This document shows positions 36,784 through 45,331 of a stretch of DNA of 64,000 bases, piece after piece. The notes under the pieces were generated by a model. It did not search any database, was not told where the DNA came from, and was given only the letters and a program-made list of their open reading frames with translations. Each line of letters begins with the position of its first letter. Positions within the stretch are counted from its first letter, which is position 1. A program made the position numbers and the translations under genes. Source of the stretch: Desertivibrio insolitus (GTDB lineage Bacteria > Actinomycetota > Actinomycetes > Actinomycetales > Microbacteriaceae); the NCBI RefSeq assembly GCF_017355965.1, contig NZ_JAFIQW010000001.1, positions 372,001 to 436,000 of the forward strand, in the 5' to 3' direction.

Positions 36784-36819
36784 GACGTGCCCTGTCACCG
36801 AGAGGCGACAGGGCACGTC
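36784..36819. terminator. Strong bidirectional hairpin terminator
   Basis: GACGTGCCCTGTC (36784-36796), 10-nt loop, GACAGGGCACGTC (36807-36819): perfect 13-bp stem between the convergent HTH and SLH-like genes. Confidence 0.75.
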
Positions 36820-36860
36820 GTGTAAGGCTCGTCGGTCCGTTGTGCCGGACCGCGCGCCGG

Positions 36861-38615
36861 CTAGTTGATCAAGCGGTACATGAAGGCCGCCATGGCGTCG
36901 CGAGCGACCGGCTGCAGCGGGCGGTACGTGCGCGAGCCGTTCGCTTCGCCCCAGCCCGTCGAGATCTCCTCCGACGCGAGCCAGCTGATCTGCTTGTAGA
37001 ACTGGTTGTCAGTCCGGACGTCGGAGAAGGGCGACACCGCCGGAGGCGTGTATGCGGGCTCGTCCTTGAAGCGATACATGAACGCGGCCATCGCATCCCG
37101 GTTGACCGGCTCCAGCGGGCGGAAGGTCTTGGTCCCGTTCGGGCCAGGCCAACCCGTGGAGATCTTTTCAGCGGCGAGCCAGGAGATCTCCTTGTAGAAC
37201 TGGTTGCTCGTCGGCACGTCCGAGAAGGGCGACGTGGTCGGCGGCGAGTACGGCGGGCTGCCCGCCAGGCGGTAGAGGAACGCGGCCATCGCGTCCCGGG
37301 CGACGGGCTGGAGCGGACGGTACGTGCGCGTGCCGTTCGCCTCGACCCAGCCGGTGGAGATTCCCCTGGCAGCAACCCAGCCGATCTCGTTCGAGAACTG
37401 AGCCTCTCGAGGAACGTCGGTGAACGAGATCGGCGCCGGCACGGCCTTGCCCGCGCTGGTCGTGGTCGCGCTGAGGTAGCCCGCCTTCGAGCCCGTCACC
37501 TTGACGGTCAGGGTCGAGCCTGCGTCAGCGGCTGCCACCTTGTATGTCGAGGCGGTCGCACCGCTGATGGCAGTTCCGTTGCGGTGCCACTGGTACTTCA
37601 GCGAGACGGGCGCGGGGCTCCAGGTTCCGGCGTTCGCGGTCAGAGTGCTACCGACTGCACCCGAGCCGGTGATGGTGGGGGTCGCGGAACTGAGGACGCC
37701 GCTCACCGTGAGGTTGTAGGGCTGTCCGCTGGTGACCCTGCCCGCTCGGGAGTAGACACGGATGTACGCATTGCCGGCGGCCGCGGAGGCGGCGACAGCG
37801 CGCATCGTCGCGCCATCACAGTCGGCACCCTTCAGCACCGTCTCCGAGATCAACCCGCCCGACGTGTCGTAAATCGTCAGTCGATAGAGGTCCTCTGTCC
37901 CGAGGTTGCACGGGAAGCGGAAGTCCACGCTGAGTCTCGAAGCGGCGGGCAGTGAAACGCGGAAGAAATCGCAGTCATAGAAGTTGTTGTTGCAGTCGCC
38001 GTTGAAGGTCGAACCGGAGATCTTCTGGCCGAGGGCGATGACGTCTGCCGTGGCGGTCGTTGCATTGCGTTCGGTTTCAGACGGCATCGCCGCCACAGTC
38101 GCTTTCAGCGTGTAGGCCTGCCCCTTCCACACGGGCGCGCTGGAGAAAGTGCTGACTCTTGTTTTGAGCTGGACGTACGAGACACCGGAGTCGACGAACA
38201 TGGCCAGACCGCGGAGGTTGCTGCCGTCGTAGTCGCTCGACGAGACCTCATGCCGGTACGTGACGGTCCCGGCCTTGTCCAGCACCGACAAGGTGAGTGC
38301 ACTGTCGGTGCCGAGCGCGTCGGAAAAGCGGAGGTCGAGGGTCAGACGACCTTGGCTAGTGGCCGAGACTCGATAGGTGTCGCAGTCGTAGAAGTTGTTG
38401 TCGCAGTCGCCGCTGGTGCGGAAGCTTGCACGCATGGTGTCGCCGAGCGCGAGCGGCTGCGCCGTCGCGGTTGAGGAGTTGGGTTCGATCTCAACGACTT
38501 CTGCTGCGTACGCAGGAGTCGCGATGAGAAGCGCCGCGAGCACGAGCAGGGCCGTGACAGCAGCTGCGATCGAGCGGGTGGACTTTGGACGGGAAGGGTG
38601 GAGCAGGGACGACAT
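36861..38615 (-). CDS. Secreted protein with PPC-like domains, Ig-like domain and three SLH-like repeats
   Basis: 584 aa. Signal peptide cleaved after AYA37. Two N-terminal domains of the pre-peptidase C-terminal kind each carry the near-identical motif SGDCDNNFYDCDTYRVS / NGDCNNNFYDCDFFRVS (paired Cys, acidic residues). Then a bacterial Ig-like module (ANAGTWSPAPVSLKYQWHRNG). The C-terminal part has three SLH-like repeats of about 65 residues, FxDVPxxxQFxxEIxWxAxxxISTGW ... RPLxPVxRDAMAAFxYR, which anchor proteins to the wall. No enzyme domain is seen; adhesion or cell-surface role is inferred. Confidence 0.85.
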   Translation of the reverse strand: MSSLLHPSRPKSTRSIAAAVTALLVLAALLIATPAYAAEVVEIEPNSSTATAQPLALGDTMRASFRTSGDCDNNFYDCDTYRVSATSQGRLTLDLRFSDALGTDSALTLSVLDKAGTVTYRHEVSSSDYDGSNLRGLAMFVDSGVSYVQLKTRVSTFSSAPVWKGQAYTLKATVAAMPSETERNATTATADVIALGQKISGSTFNGDCNNNFYDCDFFRVSLPAASRLSVDFRFPCNLGTEDLYRLTIYDTSGGLISETVLKGADCDGATMRAVAASAAAGNAYIRVYSRAGRVTSGQPYNLTVSGVLSSATPTITGSGAVGSTLTANAGTWSPAPVSLKYQWHRNGTAISGATASTYKVAAADAGSTLTVKVTGSKAGYLSATTTSAGKAVPAPISFTDVPREAQFSNEIGWVAARGISTGWVEANGTRTYRPLQPVARDAMAAFLYRLAGSPPYSPPTTSPFSDVPTSNQFYKEISWLAAEKISTGWPGPNGTKTFRPLEPVNRDAMAAFMYRFKDEPAYTPPAVSPFSDVRTDNQFYKQISWLASEEISTGWGEANGSRTYRPLQPVARDAMAAFMYRLIN

Positions 38616-38757
38616 GAGGCCGCCTCTCTCGGGTGGTGGACGGGATTCGGGCTCACCCTAGCTAGGAATAGCCTCCAAATCTATTGAATATTCCCTCGCC
38701 TTTCGAACGGCTCCACCAGGAACCGTCGCACGAAGCACTTCGTCCCCCAACGTCCGC

Positions 38758-40536
38758 CTACCCCAGCAACTCGCTGAGCTCCAACCACCGCTCCTCAAGC
38801 TCCCCCTCGCGCGCTTCGACGGCCGAGAGCTGGCCCTGCAGTTGCGACAGCCCCGAGAAGTCCGACTGGTCGTGCTCGGCGAACTTCGCGTGGAGCTTCA
38901 GCCGCTCCTCCTCCGCCTTCTGCAGCTGCCGCTCGATCGCCCGCAGCTCCTTCTGGGCGTCGCGTCGCTCGGCTCCCGCGAGCCCCGAAGAAGGGGCAGG
39001 GGCAGCCGCCGCAGACGTGGGAACAGCAGCCTGCTCGACGGCGCGCAGGCGGAGGTACTCCTCGACGCCACCCGGCAGATGCCGCAGGTGCGCGTTCAGC
39101 ACCGCGTACTGCTGGTCGGTCACGCGCTCGAGCAGGTACCGGTCGTGCGACACGACGAGCAGCGTTCCCGGCCACGAGTCGAGCAGGTCCTCGATCGCGG
39201 CGAGCATGTCGGTGTCCATGTCGTTGGTCGGCTCGTCGAGGATCAGCACGTTCGGCTCACTGAGCAGGATGAGCAGCAGCTGCAGCCGCCGCTTCTGTCC
39301 TCCGGAAAGGTCGCGCACCGGCGTCGACAGCTGCGCGCTCGAGAAGCCGAGCCGCTCGAGCAGCTGCCCCGGCGTGAGCTCCTTGCCGCCGGCGACGTAC
39401 GAGGTGCGCAGCCGTCCGATCACGATCCGCACCGGGTCGTCGAGCACCTCCTCGAGCTCGCCGAGCTGCTGGGACAGCGTCGCGATGCGCACCGTCTTGC
39501 CACGCTTCACGCGACCCGCGGTCGGCTCGACCGTGCCCGAGACGAGCCCGAGCAGGGTGGACTTGCCGGCACCGTTCACGCCCAAGATGCCGGTGCGCTC
39601 CCCCGGCGCGATGCACCAGGTGACATCCGCGAGCACCGTCTTGTCGCCGTAGCTCACGCCGGCGTCGAGGATGTCGACCACGTCCTTGCCGAGGCGCGAC
39701 ACCGCGAGCTGCGACAGCGCGACCTTGTCGCGCACGGGCGGTTCGTTCTCGATGAGCTCGTTGGCCGCGTCGATGCGGAACTTAGGCTTGCTCGTGCGGG
39801 CAGGGGCGCCGCGACGCAGCCAGGCGAGCTCCTTGCGCATCAGGTTCTGCCGCTTCGCCTCGGATGCCGCTGCCATCCGGTCTCGTTCGACGCGCTGCAG
39901 CACGTATGCCGCGTATCCGCCCTCGAAGGGCTCGACGATGCCGTCGTGCACCTCCCAGGTGTAGGTGGAGATCTCGTCGAGGAACCACCGGTCGTGCGTG
40001 ACGACGAGCAGGCCGCCAGATGACGGCGACCATCGCTTCTTCAGGTGCTCCGCGAGCCAGGCGACCCCCTCGACATCGAGGTGATTCGTCGGCTCGTCAA
40101 GGAACAGCACGTCCCAGTCGTCGACGAGCAGCTTGGCGAGCGCGACCCGGCGACGCTGCCCGCCGGACAGCGAGCCGATCGTCGCCTCCCACGGCAGGTC
40201 GCGAACGAGCCCGCCGAGCACGTCGCGCACGCGCGCGTCGCCTGCCCACTCGTACTCCGGACGCTCACCGACAGTCGCGTGCGCGACCGTTTCGGTCTCG
40301 GGGATCACGTCGGCCTGCTCGAGGTACCCAATCGTCGTGCCGCCGCGCCGCGTCACCTTGCCGCGGTCCGGCTCGAGGCGCCCGGACAGGATCTTCAGCA
40401 GCGTCGACTTTCCGTCGCCGTTGCGTCCGACGATGCCGATCCGGTCGCCCTCGTTCACGCCGAGCGTGACGTCCTCGAACACGGTGCGGGTCGGGAACTC
40501 GAGTCCGATGCCTTCTGCGCCGAGGAGATGTGCCAC
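38758..40536 (-). CDS. ABC-F family ATPase (Uup/EttA type)
   Basis: 592 aa, soluble, two ABC domains and no TM segments. Walker A GRNGDGKST (about 37) and GVNGAGKST (about 320), LSGGQ twice, Walker B LLFLDEPTNHLD and LILDEPTNDMD; the C-terminal coiled coil after about 520 is Uup-like. ABC-F proteins act on the ribosome (translation factors or antibiotic protection). GTG start fixed by TAGGCT 6 nt upstream. Confidence 0.93.
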   Translation of the reverse strand: MAHLLGAEGIGLEFPTRTVFEDVTLGVNEGDRIGIVGRNGDGKSTLLKILSGRLEPDRGKVTRRGGTTIGYLEQADVIPETETVAHATVGERPEYEWAGDARVRDVLGGLVRDLPWEATIGSLSGGQRRRVALAKLLVDDWDVLFLDEPTNHLDVEGVAWLAEHLKKRWSPSSGGLLVVTHDRWFLDEISTYTWEVHDGIVEPFEGGYAAYVLQRVERDRMAAASEAKRQNLMRKELAWLRRGAPARTSKPKFRIDAANELIENEPPVRDKVALSQLAVSRLGKDVVDILDAGVSYGDKTVLADVTWCIAPGERTGILGVNGAGKSTLLGLVSGTVEPTAGRVKRGKTVRIATLSQQLGELEEVLDDPVRIVIGRLRTSYVAGGKELTPGQLLERLGFSSAQLSTPVRDLSGGQKRRLQLLLILLSEPNVLILDEPTNDMDTDMLAAIEDLLDSWPGTLLVVSHDRYLLERVTDQQYAVLNAHLRHLPGGVEEYLRLRAVEQAAVPTSAAAAPAPSSGLAGAERRDAQKELRAIERQLQKAEEERLKLHAKFAEHDQSDFSGLSQLQGQLSAVEAREGELEERWLELSELLG

Positions 40537-40542
40537 CCCGAG

Positions 40543-40548
40543 AGCCTA
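40543..40548 (-). promoter_or_regulatory. -10 box of ABC-F gene
   Basis: TAGGCT on the minus strand, 6 nt before the GTG; leaderless arrangement. Confidence 0.5.
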
Positions 40549-40641
40549 GGCGGCGGCAGATCGATCCCGGGCAGGGCCAGCGAGACTGCCAGCCCCCGGA
40601 CGCGCCACGCAGACTTCGACGTCAACGGTGACTCTTAGGCC

Positions 40642-40694
40642 GCGAACGAGACAGACGGCCAGGGGCAGGCGAACGAGACAGACGGCCAGGGGCG
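40642..40694. repeat. 27-bp tandem duplication at island edge
   Basis: GCGAACGAGACAGACGGCCA occurs at 40642 and again at 40669, followed by GGGGC in both. It lies directly before the composition shift at the start of the polysaccharide island. Confidence 0.75.
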
Positions 40695-40770
40695 GGCTCG
40701 GCTCGTAGGATCCTCCGTGGCGCCTCACACCAAATTGAAGGCCCAGTAGTCCCCGGAACGAGGAGCTTGC

Positions 40771-41994
40771 TTGCACCGCATCATCACCCTCGCAGGATCC
40801 TACGGTTTCGGGATTCTCCTTTCGATGTCGGTGAACTTCCTGACCATACCAATCGTCATTCAAGCGACAGGAGCAGCCGCGTGGGCCGGGCTAGCAGTTG
40901 GTCAGGCCGTCGGTTCAATCGCCGGCGTCGTAATCGGACTGGGATGGCCTCTACTTGGACCAGCTAAGGTTGCGGCCTATAGCGATTGGGAAAGAGCCTC
41001 ATATTTCCGGCAGTCGGTCCTGCCACGGCTGACCCTCCTTTTTATTTTCGCACCCCTCACTTATGTCGCTCTCACATTCAGTTCCCCAGCCAATTCTGAG
41101 ACTGAAGCAAATTTCGTGGCAGCCCTCACGGCTCTCACGCTTGCGCTAGGCGCAAGTTGGTTCCTGATCGGGGAAGCGAGACCGCTCAGGCTCCTCAGCA
41201 TTGACACCATCCCTCGCGCAGGTGGCACATTAGCCGGAGCTATCACCCTTCTCCTCGGTGGCTCGCTCTGGGCATTCGTTCTACTTCAGTTGCTAGGGGC
41301 AGCCACGGCGTGCGCGTTAACCAGCTTCGACGTCCTGCGTCGCTATCCGAAGCCCGCTCAGGCGGCACCGAAGACGGCCGATGGCTTGAGGTCGCAACTT
41401 GGCCCTGTGGGGATGAGCTTGACAGCAACCCTGTACGTTTCCGCCCCGCTTGTAATTCTCTCGCTGATCGCACCTGCCGCAGCTCCGGTTTATGCCATGG
41501 CCGACCGTCTGCAGCGCTTTGCTCTTCGAGCTTTGCAACCTGTATCTCAAGCTGCGCAGGGTTATGTACCCGCGGGTGGCGATGTTCCGGAGACGATTCG
41601 CCGCCTCCGACTGGCCCTCAAATACGTTGCGCCGCTCGCACTCATGTGCGGCGCGGCACTAGCGTTGGCACTGCCGGCTGCCGGGAGCCTGTTGTCCGGC
41701 GGAGAGGTGTTCGTTCCTTGGCAATTGGCCGCGCCACTCGGCGTAGCGACAAGCTGCGTGATTGTTACAGGGGTGATAGGCCTGTCGGGCTTGGCGCCAC
41801 TTGGGCGCTTTCCCGCTGTTTTCCGAAGTACGATGCTTGGCGCGGTAGTCGGCTTGTCCGCAGCCGCAACACTGGGCATGACAAACGGCGCAGTCGGAGT
41901 TGGCCTGGCGGTGGCTCTCGCCGAGGTAACCGTGCTGCTATATCAACTTCTCGCGCTTCGCGCTGCGATACGGACATCAGGTAAGGATGATTGA
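40771..41994 (+). CDS. Polysaccharide flippase-like membrane protein (Wzx type)
   Basis: 407 aa, about 12 hydrophobic segments, MATE/Wzx-like topology opening RIITLAGSYGFGILLSMSVNFLTIPIVIQATGAAAWAGLAVGQAVG, as in oligosaccharide flippases. It should move lipid-linked sugar units to the outer face. TTG start with GAGGAG five bases upstream. First gene of the plus-strand half of the island, and markedly more A/T-rich than the neighbouring ABC-F gene. Overlaps the next gene by 8 bp. Confidence 0.78.
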   Translation: MHRIITLAGSYGFGILLSMSVNFLTIPIVIQATGAAAWAGLAVGQAVGSIAGVVIGLGWPLLGPAKVAAYSDWERASYFRQSVLPRLTLLFIFAPLTYVALTFSSPANSETEANFVAALTALTLALGASWFLIGEARPLRLLSIDTIPRAGGTLAGAITLLLGGSLWAFVLLQLLGAATACALTSFDVLRRYPKPAQAAPKTADGLRSQLGPVGMSLTATLYVSAPLVILSLIAPAAAPVYAMADRLQRFALRALQPVSQAAQGYVPAGGDVPETIRRLRLALKYVAPLALMCGAALALALPAAGSLLSGGEVFVPWQLAAPLGVATSCVIVTGVIGLSGLAPLGRFPAVFRSTMLGAVVGLSAAATLGMTNGAVGVGLAVALAEVTVLLYQLLALRAAIRTSGKDD

Positions 41995-43129
41995 AAGCAT
42001 GAGTCAGGTATCGCGGAATGTATTGTTTGTCGCCGATCAAATCGCTCCGGGCGGCGGACCGGCGGGTTACCTGTACAATCTGCGTTCGGGCCTTCGTACC
42101 GTGCAGGCAGCCGGTATGACATTCTCGTATTGGGGCCGGGAAGCAGGGAAACGCAGCCGCTTCAGTCGGCAGGCCACTGGCCCGCTTCAGAAGATCACGA
42201 GCAAAGCTCGCGGGCTCCAGAAACGGCTAGAGAGAACAGTCCCGGGGGCCAACCGGTCGTTAGAGCGCGCCATAAAGGAGGCAGACGCCGTTGTATTTCA
42301 TGGCTACCAGGCGCCCTCGCGTGTAGCGAGCGCACGGCGGAAGGGGAAACAGGTAATCTACATGCCACACAGCCCCTCGATCAAAGCCGACGAAGAAGCG
42401 ATGGTAGCCGAGTTGATGGGCCGCGTGCTCGATACCGCAGGTTTCCGAAAAGCGGAGCAGCAGATCATTGACGAAGCCGACCTTGTGGTTTTTCCAACGC
42501 GAGACGCAGCAGCGGAATATTTCGCAGCGTTCGACGGCGACGGCCGCCTCACGAGCAAATCACGGTACATAGAGTCCGGAGTGCCCGCATCCAACTTCGA
42601 GCCGAGGCCACGAAGGGACGGAAGCATCGGTGTGATCTTCGTTGGACGTTTCGTTCCCCATAAGGGCTACGATCTCTTCGTCGATGCCGCTGAAACCCTC
42701 GCCCGCCGAGACTTCGCCGCTGAGTTCCGAACGTTAGGGACGGGGCTCCAGGCACGCGATTCAGCTCATGTCAAGAATTTGGGCTGGAGCGAGACGCCTT
42801 CCGAACACCTGCTTGATGCAGATGTAGTAGTCGTACCCAACCGCGTGGCATATTTTGATCTACTGCCGCTGGAGGCTGCTGCGCTTGGCCGTGGGTTGGT
42901 CATGACGACAGTCGGGGGCAACCGCGATCAGTTGAAAGCGCTACCGGACTCCGTCGGCTGCGCCCCTCAGGATCTCGCTGAGGGCATCGCGCAAGCGGTG
43001 CACCTGGCGAGAACAGATATAACATGGGGGACAGCCAATCGGCGGGTGTTCCTAGAGCGATTTACGGATAGCGCTATGGCGGCGCGCTGGGTGAAACTCC
43101 TTGAGGATTGCGCGAATGTCGCCTCGTGA
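41987..43129 (+). CDS. GT4-type glycosyltransferase
   Basis: 380 aa, GT-B fold, cytosolic or peripheral. N-terminal acceptor half NVLFVADQIAPGGGPAGYLYNLRSGL; donor half GVIFVGRFVPHKGYDLFVDAAETL and LLPLEAAALGRGLVMTTVGGN. Start may be 41987 or the Met at 41999. Overlaps both neighbours (8 bp with the flippase, 14 bp with the acetyltransferase), so the three are one operon. Sugar specificity not predictable. Confidence 0.82.
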   Translation: MIESMSQVSRNVLFVADQIAPGGGPAGYLYNLRSGLRTVQAAGMTFSYWGREAGKRSRFSRQATGPLQKITSKARGLQKRLERTVPGANRSLERAIKEADAVVFHGYQAPSRVASARRKGKQVIYMPHSPSIKADEEAMVAELMGRVLDTAGFRKAEQQIIDEADLVVFPTRDAAAEYFAAFDGDGRLTSKSRYIESGVPASNFEPRPRRDGSIGVIFVGRFVPHKGYDLFVDAAETLARRDFAAEFRTLGTGLQARDSAHVKNLGWSETPSEHLLDADVVVVPNRVAYFDLLPLEAAALGRGLVMTTVGGNRDQLKALPDSVGCAPQDLAEGIAQAVHLARTDITWGTANRRVFLERFTDSAMAARWVKLLEDCANVAS

Positions 43130-43703
43130 TCAGTTGAACTTCGCAATAGCCGCGGACTTCGCCGCAATCGGGGCGGGGCGCTGGCGCTGGCGCTATCGCT
43201 ACACAAAGCCGGTACTTAGGTACCAGCGCGAACGCAGACGCGCTGAGCACTGGCTAGGCCAGAAGGGGACCCTGGGAAGGCTTTACGGCCGCTTCCTCCG
43301 CCTGCGCTGTTACCGCCTGGGCCTACATTTGGGCCTAGAGATCCCGCTTGGGGTGGCGGGACCCGGGTTCAACATCGCACATGCGCCGGGAATCGTGATC
43401 AATCCGGATGTGCGAATAGGGAAGAATTGTCGCATCCACCAGAACGTCACTATCGGGCAGGGCAGGAACGGCTCTCCCGTACTTGGAGACAACGTTTGGC
43501 TGGGGGCAGGGGCAGTCGTGGTCGGCGGCATACAGGTCGGCGACAACGTCGCGATAGGAGCAAATGCAGTAGTCACGAAAGACGTGCCTCCTCACACCAC
43601 CGTTGCTGGGAACCCGGCGCGGGTAATCAGCCAGGAGGGCTCCGGGCCTTGGATACACGATGGCGTGGGCGTCGTTCTGGAGAGCAGGAGAAGATTGTCC
43701 TAA
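43116..43703 (+). CDS. Left-handed beta-helix acetyltransferase (serine acetyltransferase-like)
   Basis: 195 aa. Hexapeptide repeats from about 95 to 175: GVAGPGFNIAHAPGIVINPDVRIGKNCRIHQNVTIG, GDNVWLGAGAVVVGGIQVGDNVAIGANAVVTKDVPPHTTVAGNPARV. CysE/NodL-type O-acetyltransferase, here likely decorating the polysaccharide. ATG 43116 is chosen (GAGG upstream) over TTG 43101. Convergent with its paralogue at 43729, 25 bp apart. Confidence 0.85.
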   Translation: MSPRDQLNFAIAADFAAIGAGRWRWRYRYTKPVLRYQRERRRAEHWLGQKGTLGRLYGRFLRLRCYRLGLHLGLEIPLGVAGPGFNIAHAPGIVINPDVRIGKNCRIHQNVTIGQGRNGSPVLGDNVWLGAGAVVVGGIQVGDNVAIGANAVVTKDVPPHTTVAGNPARVISQEGSGPWIHDGVGVVLESRRRLS

Positions 43704-43728
43704 CCCAGGAATGCGTGCCGCCTGAGAG

Positions 43729-44304
43729 CTATCTGGGCGACAGGCGTGGCCCCAATTCGCCTGCAGATGCCACCCAGGATGCCTTTCCTGGCAGCACACG
43801 AGACTGAGCCGGCACAACGACTCCCCCCGCTGGCACGTCGAAGTTCACGGACGCGTTCGCGCTCAGCACGGCTCCGTTTCCGATGCTAACGCCCCCGATG
43901 ATAGACACGGATGGGCCAATGAACACGTCATCGCCAATGGTGGGCGCGCTACCGCGGTGCGCCCCGATCGTCACCCCAGGATGCAGTCGGCAGTTGCGGC
44001 CAACCCGCGCTGCCCCGTTCACCACGATCGTGCCGCGATGTGCGATGGACAGCCCCGGGCCAAACACACCCAAGGGGATATCGAAGCCTAGGCGGGTGGC
44101 TTCCCGTTCGTAGAGGAAGCGGAACGTGTAGTAGAGGAGCCGCCCCAATCCACTTCTATTCCTCCACGCTTCGGCCCGTCGAAGCGCTTTGACGAACCGT
44201 ATTAGAGGATTCGTGTGCAATCTCAGACCGCGCGCATCGGACATCCCCATCGACCATATATCCGCAGCGAGTACGTGCCGCCAATCGTGTTCCGCTTTAT
44301 CCAT
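43729..44304 (-). CDS. Left-handed beta-helix acetyltransferase (serine acetyltransferase-like)
   Basis: 191 aa paralogue of the plus-strand acetyltransferase: shared core DIPLGVFGPGLSIAHRGTIVVNGAARVGRNCRLHPGVTIGAHRGSAPTIGDDVFIG and NFDVPAGGVVVPAQSRV. Probably O-acetylates a sugar residue of the island's glycan. Overlaps the upstream glycosyltransferase by 8 bp; last gene of the minus-strand half of the island. Confidence 0.84.
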   Translation of the reverse strand: MDKAEHDWRHVLAADIWSMGMSDARGLRLHTNPLIRFVKALRRAEAWRNRSGLGRLLYYTFRFLYEREATRLGFDIPLGVFGPGLSIAHRGTIVVNGAARVGRNCRLHPGVTIGAHRGSAPTIGDDVFIGPSVSIIGGVSIGNGAVLSANASVNFDVPAGGVVVPAQSRVLPGKASWVASAGELGPRLSPR

Positions 44305-45331
44305 CCGTAAAGCCGAGCCTTCCGTAGAGTGTCACCCATTCTGCTGTGACGCGTTCGCTCGCCAGTCGGAGCTCGCCATATGCACGGGCTGCGAGTTGAG
44401 CTCGCCGCAGCGCTTCCGGCGCTTCGGCCAGATGCTTCAGAGTGTCGCGCAACTGCGAAGAACTCTCGCGGATTACGAATTGTTCAGCGCCAGCAAGCAG
44501 AGCGCCCAGGCCTCCGATGTCCGTTCCGACCACTGCGCATCCACGCACCAAACCCTCGCATACCGTCATCGGGAACGCTTCAGCCCTCGATGGCTGAATG
44601 ACGATGGAGACCGAGGCCATAAGAGCCAGCAGATCATCGTGTGCGAGCGGTCCAAGGATGGTCACCGAGGGTTGCAGAGCAAGGCGCTCCGCGATCGCGG
44701 CTCCTGCGGGCGTTGGCTGACCGGCAACGAGCAGCTCCCAACCGGCGTCCGCAAGAGCGCGGTCCCAGGCGCCCTCAACGATGTCGATGCCTTTCCGAAG
44801 CCCAACTTCCCCAGCGAAGAGGACGGCTCTTCGACGCCGGTCGGCCCCGACAACCTTCGGCGGAAGCTCGACGTCGTTGGGTAACTGCTTCCATTTGCTA
44901 AGTGGGACGGAGTAGCGCGCCCGGTACCGCTCATCAAAGCCGTGGACAATCGAGGCCGATCGCAGAAGGAGTTTCAGGATCAACCGAGTTATCACTTCCG
45001 CCTCTGCTAAGGAGCTTCCGTGAAGTGTGACTACGGTCGGATGGCCCGCGAAGCGGAGCAGGAGAAGGAGCGAGCCCTCCCGAAGGAGGGAACCTCGCTG
45101 TGAAATGTGCACGTGCCCCACAAACCGCCGGCGAGAAGTCGCGAGCTTGGCGGCCCTCGTGAAGTAGGCGAGTCGGCTCTTGAGGTGGGTATCGCCAGGA
45201 TCATGCGTTGTGCACGCCTGAACAATCACATTCTGCATCCCACGCGCGAGGTGGCGGCGAATCACGCTCGCGATGCCCCCACTAGCATTTGCAGCGTCAC
45301 CGAAATGGATGACAGTCAGTGCGTCGCTCAA
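44297..45331 (-). CDS. GT4-type glycosyltransferase
   Basis: 344 aa, GT-B fold. HFGDAANASGGIASVIRRHLARG at the N-terminus and, in the donor half, AVLFAGEVGLRKGIDIVEGAWDRAL plus PSRAEAFPMTVCEGLVRGCAVVGTDIGGLGALL with the conserved Glu pair pattern. Overlaps its upstream neighbour by 4 bp (stop/start ATGA). Specificity unknown. Confidence 0.85.
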   Translation of the reverse strand: MSDALTVIHFGDAANASGGIASVIRRHLARGMQNVIVQACTTHDPGDTHLKSRLAYFTRAAKLATSRRRFVGHVHISQRGSLLREGSLLLLLRFAGHPTVVTLHGSSLAEAEVITRLILKLLLRSASIVHGFDERYRARYSVPLSKWKQLPNDVELPPKVVGADRRRRAVLFAGEVGLRKGIDIVEGAWDRALADAGWELLVAGQPTPAGAAIAERLALQPSVTILGPLAHDDLLALMASVSIVIQPSRAEAFPMTVCEGLVRGCAVVGTDIGGLGALLAGAEQFVIRESSSQLRDTLKHLAEAPEALRRAQLAARAYGELRLASERVTAEWVTLYGRLGFTDG

